Assembly: GCA_900767465.1 (NCBI GenBank)
Contig: CAAGAW010000028.1
Coordinates: 1-64,000, forward strand
DNA length: 64,000 bases
Reading direction: 5' to 3'
From: Clostridia bacterium
Lineage (GTDB): Bacteria; Bacillota; Clostridia; Christensenellales; Pumilibacteraceae
This document shows positions 44,408-51,646 of the stretch, one piece after another. Both the position numbers and the translations under genes were made by a program. The notes beneath the pieces were generated by a model, which did not search any database, was not told where the DNA came from, and saw only the letters and a list, made by a program, of their open reading frames with translations. The stretch's first letter is position 1. The number at the start of each line of letters is the position of its first letter.

Positions 44408-44947
44408 ATGAAGAAAATCGTTTGTTTTTTACTCGTTTTTATTCTGACCGTGATATTTTGCGGTTGCGCCGAACATACTACTTCTGCCGGCGAGGCTCTG
44501 ATCAGGATTCATATCCGCGCCAACAGCAACGATACGGACGATCAGACGGTAAAACTGAAGGTGCGTGACGCGATAACCGTGTATCTTAATCGCGAAATCG
44601 GTTCCGCCCGATCGTTTTCCGAGGCTTACGACGGCATCGGCGTCAGGCTCGGCGAAATCGAGCGCATAGGTAAGGACGTTCTCGCCCGCGAAGGGTACGA
44701 CTACGGCTGTCGGGCAAGGCTCAACGAAGAGTTTTTTCCCACGCGAGCGTACGAAAACGTGGTAGTCGATTCGGGTTATTACGACGCGCTCATCGTCGAA
44801 CTCGGATCGGGTAAAGGCGATAACTGGTGGTGCGTAATATATCCGCCGCTTTGCTTTGTTAAGCCGAGCGGTTCGGGTAGCGAAATCCGTTACCGTTCGA
44901 TAATCGCCGAACTCTGGCGCAAATTTATAAGGAGACGGGATAAATGA
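44408..44947 (+). CDS. spoIIR: Stage II sporulation protein R
   Basis: A 179-residue secreted protein: an N-terminal hydrophobic signal (VCFLLVFILTVIFCGC), then the SpoIIR core (LIRIHIRANSNDTDDQTVKLKVRDAI near residues 30-55 and NWWCVIYPPLCF near 145). SpoIIR is made in the forespore under sigma-F and activates pro-sigma-E processing by SpoIIGA across the septum. It overlaps sleB by ATGA. The cysteine after the signal peptide might be lipidated. Confidence 0.92.
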   Translation: MKKIVCFLLVFILTVIFCGCAEHTTSAGEALIRIHIRANSNDTDDQTVKLKVRDAITVYLNREIGSARSFSEAYDGIGVRLGEIERIGKDVLAREGYDYGCRARLNEEFFPTRAYENVVVDSGYYDALIVELGSGKGDNWWCVIYPPLCFVKPSGSGSEIRYRSIIAELWRKFIRRRDK

Positions 44948-45633
44948 TCGGACAAAGAGGGAATAAGACGAGAGCAACGTTGATTTTACTTGCGCTTATA
45001 ATGATTATAGGCGCGTTTTTTGCCGCTGCGCCGTCCGCCGAAGCGAAAAATATCGTAAAAGGCGACACGACTGCAAACGTCAGACTCGTGCAACAGCGGC
45101 TTAGCAATCTCGGCTACTATACTTATAAAGTAGACGGAATCTGGGGTTGGCGAACCACTGCGGCGGTAAAGAAGTTCCAAAAGGCGAAAGGACTTGTTGC
45201 CGACGGAATCGTGGGTGCGAAAACCGAAAAAGCGCTCGGAATAACGCTTTCGGGCGGTAAAAAGAGCGGCACGCTTTCGTCCACCGAACTCAATCTTCTG
45301 GCGCGGGCGGTCTACGGCGAAGCGCGCGGCGAGCCGTACGCGGGACAGGTCGCCGTTGCCGCGGTGATACTCAACCGCGTGCGTTCGTCGAAATTCCCCA
45401 ACACCGTGTCGGGCGTAATTTACCAGAAAGGCGCGTTTACGGCGGTTAGCGACGGGCAGATCAATCTGACGCCCACCTCGTCCGCATATAACGCAGCTCG
45501 CGACGCGCTCAACGGCTGGGATCCTACTAACGGTTGTCTGTACTACTACAATCCCGCGACCGCTACGAGCAAGTGGATCTGGTCGCTGAAAGTGGAAGTC
45601 AGAATCGGCAGACATTCGTTTGCCCGCGGCTGA
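44944..45633 (+). CDS. sleB: Spore cortex-lytic enzyme SleB-like
   Basis: A 229-residue exported protein: signal peptide to about residue 34, a peptidoglycan-binding domain (VRLVQQRLSNLGYYTYKVDGIWGWRTTAAVKKFQ), and a C-terminal hydrolase_2 lytic domain (LLARAVYGEARGEPYAGQVAVAAVILNRV, with the catalytic glutamate in GEAR). SleB degrades cortex peptidoglycan at germination and depends on YpeB, whose gene follows 9 nt downstream. Confidence 0.93.
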   Translation: MIGQRGNKTRATLILLALIMIIGAFFAAAPSAEAKNIVKGDTTANVRLVQQRLSNLGYYTYKVDGIWGWRTTAAVKKFQKAKGLVADGIVGAKTEKALGITLSGGKKSGTLSSTELNLLARAVYGEARGEPYAGQVAVAAVILNRVRSSKFPNTVSGVIYQKGAFTAVSDGQINLTPTSSAYNAARDALNGWDPTNGCLYYYNPATATSKWIWSLKVEVRIGRHSFARG

Positions 45634-45642
45634 GGAGGAAAT

Positions 45643-46962
45643 ATGAAGAAAAGTAATTATCCGTTCGCGGTGATTATCGCGTCGCTTTGTATGTTCGTTG
45701 CGGTTCTCGTTTCGGGAACTGCGGTGATAAATTCTGCGGGAGTTCACAGTAAACTCGCGCTCGAAAACGGCTACAAGCGCGCCTATTACGACGTTTGCGA
45801 CAGCGTAAACAATCTCGAGGTCAACCTTTCGAAAGTTATGATCGCCTCGTCCGTCGCCGAAACCGTTCCTCTTCTTACGGACGTTGCGGCGCAAGCCGAA
45901 CTCGCGCAGAATTCGCTCGGCTCGCTTCCCGTCGAAAGCGGAGATATACGGCTGACGGGCAAGTATTTCAATCAGGTGGGCGACTGGTGCAAGTCGTACG
46001 CCGGCGCGATAATGGAGAAAAAGGACGTTGCCGCGTACCGTAAACAGGCTATAGATCTGTACAACGCGTGCGTCAGGCTCAATGCCGCGTTAAGGGAAAG
46101 TTCGGATTCGGTTACCGCCGGAAGCATCGCCTCGAACATGGGCGAGGCGGGCAGAAAAACCGCCGACGGGTGGAATCTGAACTTCGGCGACCTCGAAAAC
46201 CATACGGTCGAGTACCCCGAACTAATCTACGACGGTCCTTTTTCGGACGCTAAAAAGTACGCGTGGCGCGCGCTCGAAGGTAAAAGAGCGGTAAGCGCGG
46301 AAGAAGCCGCTGCGATCGTTACCGAAAAAACGGGCGCAACGGACGTCGGACTCGCGGGAGCAACGGACGGCAAAGCGGAACTGTACGAATTTTCGGCAAA
46401 GATCGACGGCGACGACGCTTTCGTGTCCGTATCGGTAAAAGGCGGCTATGTAGTGAATTTGTCGCTGTCCCGTACGATCGGAGCGAGCGAAATCAACGAG
46501 CGCGACGCGCAAAAAGCCGCAGTCGGGTTTGCCGCAAAACTCGGCTACGACGGTCTCGATCCGGTGTGGTATAACGTGCAAAACGGTATCGGTTACGTCA
46601 ATCTCGCGCCGCGCATAAACGGCGTGACGATGTATCCCGACCTCGTAAAAGTAAAAATCGCGCTCGATAACGGTCAGCCGATCGGAATCGAGGCGGGCGG
46701 GTACTGCTCGTCGCACCGCGACCGCGAAACCGTGCCGACTCTCGGCGAGAAAACCGCGCGTTCGCTCGTGTCCGACAGGCTCGAAGTAACTGCCGTCAAC
46801 CTCGCGGTGATTCCGATCGGCGAGGACGACGAGGCGTTGTGCTACGAAGTTTGCGGTACCTTTATGGGGCTTGACTACTTCGTGTACGTGGACGCACGCG
46901 ACGGAACCGAACGCGAAGTTATGCGAGTAGTCGATTCCGACCAGGGAACGATGATAATGTAA
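45643..46962 (+). CDS. ypeB: Germination protein YpeB
   Basis: A 439-residue protein with an N-terminal membrane helix (residues 8-27), the YpeB helical region (LALENGYKRAYYDVCDSVNNLEVNLSKVMIASS) and C-terminal PepSY-like repeats ending in DYFVYVDARDGTE. YpeB and SleB need each other for stable deposition in the spore. GAGGAGG precedes the start. A terminator follows directly. Confidence 0.93.
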   Translation: MKKSNYPFAVIIASLCMFVAVLVSGTAVINSAGVHSKLALENGYKRAYYDVCDSVNNLEVNLSKVMIASSVAETVPLLTDVAAQAELAQNSLGSLPVESGDIRLTGKYFNQVGDWCKSYAGAIMEKKDVAAYRKQAIDLYNACVRLNAALRESSDSVTAGSIASNMGEAGRKTADGWNLNFGDLENHTVEYPELIYDGPFSDAKKYAWRALEGKRAVSAEEAAAIVTEKTGATDVGLAGATDGKAELYEFSAKIDGDDAFVSVSVKGGYVVNLSLSRTIGASEINERDAQKAAVGFAAKLGYDGLDPVWYNVQNGIGYVNLAPRINGVTMYPDLVKVKIALDNGQPIGIEAGGYCSSHRDRETVPTLGEKTARSLVSDRLEVTAVNLAVIPIGEDDEALCYEVCGTFMGLDYFVYVDARDGTEREVMRVVDSDQGTMIM

Positions 46963-46970
46963 TTCCAAAG

Positions 46971-46994
46971 CCTTCCCCGAGCGGGAAGGTTTTT
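46971..46994 (+). terminator. Intrinsic terminator after ypeB
   Basis: CCTTCCC pairs with GGGAAGG over CGAGC and is followed by TTTTT. Confidence 0.88.
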
Positions 46995-46997
46995 GTG

Positions 46998-47430
46998 CTT
47001 AAAGCCTTTCCGGAGGGAGAAGGCTTAATAGGTTACGTACACGATGTCATTTCGAGCGTTAGTCGAGAAATCCCCCACGGCAGAAATGAAAACAATCGTA
47101 CACGAACAAAAAGCTTTCGCGCGGGGGATTTCTCCGCTGCGTTCGGGTAAAACCCCTCACTTCGGTCGAAACGACGTTATAACTTATTCGCGGCGAAGCC
47201 GTCGATAGGGAGGGACGCCCTCGTCCCGCCGGCGAGCCGCCGCGGGCAAGTATGGGAGTAGATATATTTACTTTGTCGTTGCTTTCACCCGTATCGCGTT
47301 GTCGTTTCAGGTGCGAGTAGCCTCGTTATAGAAATTAACCGAATATAACAGACGAATACGTCGTCATTTCGAGCGAAGTCGAGAAATTCCCCACGGCAGA
47401 AACGAAAACAATCATACCCGAATACCCTGA
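46998..47430. repeat. Repeat cluster: families C, B, inverted B, D, B
   Basis: 46998-47030 family C remnant (CCTTTCCGGAGGGAGAAGGCTTAATAGG). 47045-47105 family B (GTCATTTCGAGCGTTAGTCGAGAAATCCCCC). 47120-47175 family B inverted (GCGGGGGATTTCTCCGC...GGTCGAAACGACG). 47189-47255 family D (GCGGCGAAGCCGTCGATAGG...GTCCCGCCGGC). 47360-47430 family B again. No gene is supported between ypeB and the promoter at 47485. Confidence 0.72.
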
Positions 47431-47484
47431 ATTCCCGCCCGCGCGGATACTGCGTCGGCAGCGAAGTTTTTTACCCGAAAAACG

Positions 47485-47513
47485 TTGACAATGCGTTAAA
47501 AGCCGAGTATAAT
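47485..47513 (+). promoter_or_regulatory. Promoter of the flavin reductase gene, predicted leaderless
   Basis: A perfect TTGACA (47485-47490), a 17-nt spacer and a perfect TATAAT (47508-47513). The ATG comes 6 nt after the -10. Confidence 0.85.
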
Positions 47514-47519
47514 AAGGCT

Positions 47520-48377
47520 ATGGAAAAATTCGACGTAATTATTATAGGAGCGGGACCTGCGGGACTTACGGCGGCGATTTATCTTGCCCGTGCCAACCGT
47601 AAAGTTGCGGTCGTCGAGCGTATGACGGCAGGCGGGCAGGCGGGCGCGATCAACGACATCGAGAACTATCCGGGCGTAAAGAACGTAAGCGGATACGATC
47701 TTATCGAGACGATGCAGGATCAGGCAAAGTCGTTCGGCGCGACGTTCGTCCGCGGCGACGTAAGCAAAGCCGATCTTGCCGAAAAAACGGTTACGCTTTC
47801 GCGCGGCGACACGCTCTCGGCTAACGTTATAATTCTCGCAACCGGCTGTAAAGCAAAAGCGCTCGGCGTTGCGCGCGAGGACGAATTACTCGGCAGAGGG
47901 GTAAGCAGTTGCGCGCATTGCGACGGATTCTTTTTCAAAGGCAAAGTCGTGGCAGTCGCAGGCGGCGGCCCGAAAGCCGTTGAAGAGGCAAAATATCTCG
48001 CGTCGGTCGCGAGCAAAGTTTATTTTATCACACCGCGCGGAGACGAGGCGGAGGGTTGCGAAACGGTAAAGGGCAGAGTAACCGAACTTCTCGGTACGCC
48101 GCTTTCGGGAATCGTCGTCGCAAGCGGCGGAGAGGAAAAAACGCTGGAAGTCGACGGGCTTTTCACTTCGGTCGGCTATCTTCCGCAAACCCACCTTTTC
48201 CACTCGTACGCCGGCGAGGACGGGTATATCGATACGGACGAATACTGTAAGGTTGCCGACGGGCTTTACGCGGTGGGCGACATTCGCCGCAAACGTCTCC
48301 GTCAGATCGTAACCGCGGCTGCGGACGGCGCGATCGCGGCGGACGATATTATCCGCACCGTTCCGAAAATGAGGTAA
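47520..48377 (+). CDS. Thioredoxin reductase-like flavoprotein, possibly not NADPH-dependent
   Basis: A 285-residue protein of the low-molecular-weight thioredoxin reductase family: FAD motif IIIGAGPAGLTAAIY, active-site dithiol CAHC in SSCAHCDGFFF, and C-terminal YAVGDIRRKRLRQIVTAAADG. The second nucleotide domain has GGGPKAVEEA, but the normal HRRxxxR signature that holds the NADPH phosphate is replaced by ITPRGDEAEG. The protein is also about 25 residues short. Such loss is known from ferredoxin- or flavin-dependent Clostridial thioredoxin reductases. Neighbours are a zinc ribbon and a nitroreductase. No thioredoxin gene is in the window. Confidence 0.85.
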   Translation: MEKFDVIIIGAGPAGLTAAIYLARANRKVAVVERMTAGGQAGAINDIENYPGVKNVSGYDLIETMQDQAKSFGATFVRGDVSKADLAEKTVTLSRGDTLSANVIILATGCKAKALGVAREDELLGRGVSSCAHCDGFFFKGKVVAVAGGGPKAVEEAKYLASVASKVYFITPRGDEAEGCETVKGRVTELLGTPLSGIVVASGGEEKTLEVDGLFTSVGYLPQTHLFHSYAGEDGYIDTDEYCKVADGLYAVGDIRRKRLRQIVTAAADGAIAADDIIRTVPKMR

Positions 48378-48381
48378 CGGT

Positions 48382-48573
48382 ATGGCGTTTTTGGAACTTA
48401 AATGCACCGAATGCGGACATGTGTTCGAAGAATTCGTGCGCGACGGCAAGTACCCGAAATGCCCCGAATGCGGCGGCAAAACCGAACAGAATTACAGCGG
48501 CAGAATGTGGGTAAACTCGGTAAAAGAACACAAATGCAACGGCGACTGCAAGCATTGCGGCGGTTGCAAATAG
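48382..48573 (+). CDS. FmdB-like zinc ribbon protein with Cys-rich tail
   Basis: A 63-residue protein. Two CxxC pairs (CTECGHVF and CPECGGK) form a zinc ribbon of the FmdB type, followed by a second cysteine cluster at the C-terminus (CNGDCKHCGGCK) able to bind another metal ion. It lies 4 nt after the flavoprotein gene and 8 nt before the nitroreductase gene, so the three are probably co-expressed. Role unknown. Confidence 0.82.
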   Translation: MAFLELKCTECGHVFEEFVRDGKYPKCPECGGKTEQNYSGRMWVNSVKEHKCNGDCKHCGGCK

Positions 48574-48581
48574 GAGGGATT

Positions 48582-49127
48582 ATGGATTTTAACGACGTAA
48601 TTTTCACTCGGCGCAGCGTAAGGAAATACCTTCCGCGCGCGGTGGAAAAGGAAAAACTCGAAGCTGTGCTTAAAGCGGGCGCGTACGCTCCGACGGCGAT
48701 GAACAATCGCAATCGTAAATTCGTTGCCGTTACAAAGCCGGAACTTCTCTCTCGGCTCAACGCCGCCGTCGAAAAATCGGCGGACGAGGCAACAGTCGAA
48801 CGAATCAGGTCGCGCAACGGCGGGAGGTTCGACTTTTTCTATTCTGCGCCCGTCCTTATTTTCGTGGTGTCGTCGGACAAACTCTATCCGGCGGCGGACT
48901 GCGCGTGCGCAAACGAAAATATGTTCCTTGCGGCGAAAAACGAGGGCTTGGGGACTTGCTGGATAAACCAACTTTATTCGGCGGGCGAGAAACCCGAACT
49001 TCGCGAGTTTTACCGCGAAATCGGTATAAACGACGACGAAAATGTTTACGGCTGTTGCGCGCTCGGCTACGCGGACGGCGAAACGCCGCTTTCCAAGTCG
49101 AAAAACGACGAGATAATAATACTTTAA
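48582..49127 (+). CDS. Nitroreductase-family flavoprotein
   Basis: A 181-residue FMN-binding nitroreductase fold protein (FTRRSVRKYLPRAVEKEKLEAVLKAGAYAPTAMNNRN at the N-terminus, ENMFLAAKNEGLGTCWINQ near 120, YGCCALGYADGE near the end). I start at the ATG at 48582 because AGGAGGG precedes it and the family begins there; the frame is open further upstream across the zinc ribbon gene. Such proteins reduce nitro compounds, quinones or flavins with NAD(P)H. Natural substrate unknown. Confidence 0.9.
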   Translation: MDFNDVIFTRRSVRKYLPRAVEKEKLEAVLKAGAYAPTAMNNRNRKFVAVTKPELLSRLNAAVEKSADEATVERIRSRNGGRFDFFYSAPVLIFVVSSDKLYPAADCACANENMFLAAKNEGLGTCWINQLYSAGEKPELREFYREIGINDDENVYGCCALGYADGETPLSKSKNDEIIIL

Positions 49128-49143
49128 CGTAAGAGGTTTTACT

Positions 49144-49953
49144 ATGAATATCGAAACTGTCAAACTTTCCGAAAAATACGGAATCGAAGGCAACGCCACG
49201 CTAAAATGTTTCGTCCACGATCGGGACGAGGAAATGAAACGTTACAACGTCGATCTTCCCGCAATGATCGTTTGCCCCGGCGGCGGATACGCTTTTACGT
49301 CGCGGCGCGAAGCCGACCCCATCGCCGTCGAGTTTTACAATCGCAAATACGCGACTTTCGTCCTTAATTACGACGTTGCGCCGTACCGCTATCCGGTTGC
49401 GCTTACCGAACTTGCCGCGGCGGTTGATTACGTCAGATCGAACGCCGAAAAATTCAGCGTTAATCCGAACCGGATTTTCGTAGTCGGATTTTCCGCCGGC
49501 GGACACCTCGTCGCAAACCTCGCAAATTTCTGGCATAATCTGCCCGTGTCCGAGGCGAACGGTAAAAAACTCGACGCAAAGCCGAACGCGACGATTCTCG
49601 GTTATCCGGTGATTATGCCGCCCACTCACGCGGGTTCTTTTATAAATCTTACCGGAATCGAAGATATTTCCGATCCGCGCGTTCAGGCATTGTCGCTTGA
49701 AAAAAGCGTTACCGAACTCAATCCGCCGTGCTTTATCTGGACGACCGCCGCGGATAACGCAGTTAATCCCGACGCAACGATTCAGTACACGATCGCGCTG
49801 AAAAAAGCGGGAGTCAGATACGAAACGCATATCTTTGCCGACGGCTGGCACGGACTTGCGACCGCCGAGGAAAGAACGAATCCGGACGGCACGGATTTCC
49901 CCGCCCGCGTATGGTTCGACCTTGCCGATACGTTCCTTCATACCGTAAAATAA
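49144..49953 (+). CDS. Alpha/beta hydrolase, acetylesterase-like
   Basis: A 269-residue cytosolic alpha/beta hydrolase with the nucleophile elbow GFSAGGH, an oxyanion PGGGY block, an acidic residue in WTTAADNAVNPD and the catalytic histidine in DGWHGLATAEE. The pattern matches the BD-FAE/acetyl xylan esterase-like group that removes acetyl groups from sugars. It is the last gene before a long bidirectional terminator. Confidence 0.85.
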   Translation: MNIETVKLSEKYGIEGNATLKCFVHDRDEEMKRYNVDLPAMIVCPGGGYAFTSRREADPIAVEFYNRKYATFVLNYDVAPYRYPVALTELAAAVDYVRSNAEKFSVNPNRIFVVGFSAGGHLVANLANFWHNLPVSEANGKKLDAKPNATILGYPVIMPPTHAGSFINLTGIEDISDPRVQALSLEKSVTELNPPCFIWTTAADNAVNPDATIQYTIALKKAGVRYETHIFADGWHGLATAEERTNPDGTDFPARVWFDLADTFLHTVK

Positions 49954-49987
49954 GCATACGTATGTGCGTTTTTACGACGTTACGACA

Positions 49988-50023
49988 AAAAAGGCTCGGA
50001 GAGCATAATGCTTCCGAGCCTTT
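49988..50023. terminator. Long bidirectional terminator between esterase and gdhA
   Basis: AAAGGCTCGGA pairs with TCCGAGCCTTT, with an inner AGCAT/ATGCT extension, giving a stem of about 16 bp. Runs of A on the left and T on the right let it work for both convergent genes. Confidence 0.9.
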
Positions 50024-50046
50024 CGCTATATTCGTAAAATTTGCTA

Positions 50047-51378
50047 TTACTGCGGACCCTGAGCGAGCATGGCGTCCGCGACTTTCGTAAATCCCGCGAT
50101 GTTCGCGCCGACTACGAAGTCGTCTTTTCTGCCGTACTTTTCGGCGTTCGTCGAAATCTGACGGTAGATGCCCTTCATAATGCCGTGGAGTTTCTGATCG
50201 ACTTCCTCGAACGTCCAGCCGAGGCGGAGACTGTTCTGGCTCATTTCGAGCGCGGAGGTCGCTACGCCGCCCGCGTTCGCCGCCTTGCCGGGAGCAAAGA
50301 GGACGCCGTGTTTTTGCAGGTATTCGACCGCGTCGGGAGTGGAGGGCATATTTGCGCCTTCGGCAACGACGGTTACGCCGTTTTTGACGAGGGCTTTCGC
50401 GTCTTCGAGAAGAAGTTCGTTCTGGGTAGCGCAGGGAAGAGCGACGTCGCACTTAACCTGCCATACGTGACCCGAGGTCGAGTATTCCGAATTCGGGCGG
50501 AACGCTTTGTATTCGCTGAGGCGAGCGCGATTGACTTCTTTGATCTCCTTGATCGCTTTAAGGTCGATTCCCTCGGGATCGTAAATCCAGCCGGTGGAGT
50601 CGGACATGGTAACGACTTTCGCGCCGAGTTGCGTAGCCTTTTCGGCGGCGTAAATCGCAACGTTGCCCGCGCCCGAAATCGCAACGGTTTTGCCGTTAAG
50701 ATCCTGACCCTTGTTTTTAAGGATTTCGGAAACGAGATACACAAGACCGTAACCGGTCGCTTCCGTTCTTGCAAGCGAGCCGCCGTAAGTAAGACCTTTG
50801 CCGGTAAGCACGCCTTCGTAAAGTCCGGTAATGCGCTTGTAGGTGCCGTAGAAATATCCGATTTCTCTGCCGCCGACGCCGATATCGCCCGCGGGAACGT
50901 CGGTATCCGCGCCGATATACTTATAAAGTTCGGTCATAAAACTCTGGCAGAAACGGAAAACTTCCGCGTCCGACTTGCCTTTGGGGTCGAAGTCGCTGCC
51001 GCCTTTGCCGCCGCCGATGGGAAGACCGGTAAGCGAGTTTTTGAAGATCTGCTCGAAACCGAGGAACTTGATGATTCCGAGGTTTACCGAGGGGTGAAGG
51101 CGAAGACCTCCCTTGTACGGACCGATGGCGTTGTTGAACTGAACGCGGAATCCGCGGTTTACGCGGACGTTACCTTGATCGTCCACCCACGGAACGCGGA
51201 AAATAATTTGTCTGTCGGGTTCGACGAGACGTTCGAGTATGGCGTTTTTGCGGTATTGCGGGTTAGCGTCCACGCAAAGTTCGAGGCTTTCGAGAACTTC
51301 CTTTACCGCCTGTTGAAATTCGTCCTGAGCGGGATTTTTGATTTTCACGCTTTCAAGGACTTCCGATACGTAAGACAT
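50047..51378 (-). CDS. gdhA: Glutamate dehydrogenase, NADP-type hexameric family
   Basis: A 443-residue GDH with the catalytic lysine in PIGGGKGGSDFDPKG, the substrate loop RVPWVDDQGNVRVNRGFRVQFNNAIGPYKGGLR, DVPAGDIGVGGREIGYFYG, and the Rossmann motif VAISGAGNVAIYAAEKA. Length and family point to the NADP-dependent biosynthetic form, although cofactor choice is not certain from sequence. It would incorporate ammonia into 2-oxoglutarate and fits with NfnAB as an NADPH source. GGAGGAGG precedes the ATG. Confidence 0.95.
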   Translation of the reverse strand: MSYVSEVLESVKIKNPAQDEFQQAVKEVLESLELCVDANPQYRKNAILERLVEPDRQIIFRVPWVDDQGNVRVNRGFRVQFNNAIGPYKGGLRLHPSVNLGIIKFLGFEQIFKNSLTGLPIGGGKGGSDFDPKGKSDAEVFRFCQSFMTELYKYIGADTDVPAGDIGVGGREIGYFYGTYKRITGLYEGVLTGKGLTYGGSLARTEATGYGLVYLVSEILKNKGQDLNGKTVAISGAGNVAIYAAEKATQLGAKVVTMSDSTGWIYDPEGIDLKAIKEIKEVNRARLSEYKAFRPNSEYSTSGHVWQVKCDVALPCATQNELLLEDAKALVKNGVTVVAEGANMPSTPDAVEYLQKHGVLFAPGKAANAGGVATSALEMSQNSLRLGWTFEEVDQKLHGIMKGIYRQISTNAEKYGRKDDFVVGANIAGFTKVADAMLAQGPQ

Positions 51379-51425
51379 ATTTTTACCTCCTCCGAGTAAG
51401 TATATGTAAAATAAAATACTCGTAA

Positions 51426-51455
51426 ATTATACCACTTTTATAAGGCTTGTGTCAA
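51426..51455 (-). promoter_or_regulatory. gdhA promoter
   Basis: On the minus strand TTGACA, an 18-nt spacer and TATAAT lie about 47 nt before the gdhA start. Confidence 0.8.
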
Positions 51456-51609
51456 TTATATGAAAATATTCGGGCTGAAAAAATAGAATTTTTTTTGCAG
51501 CGGAACCGTCCGTTTTTGTGTTTACTTGACTCTTCGAACCCGAAAACCGCCAAAAAACGGCAAACGAACCGCTTTTGACCGGCAAATATGAAAACTTGTC
51601 CGAAAACCG

Positions 51610-51638
51610 TTGAAAAAGTACGAAAAGAGTGGTATAAT
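51610..51638 (+). promoter_or_regulatory. uvrB promoter, predicted leaderless or near-leaderless
   Basis: TTGAAA (51610-51615), a 17-nt spacer and TATAAT (51633-51638). The uvrB ATG follows the -10 by 8 nt. No LexA-type box was recognised. Confidence 0.8.
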
Positions 51639-51646
51639 ATCGACGT

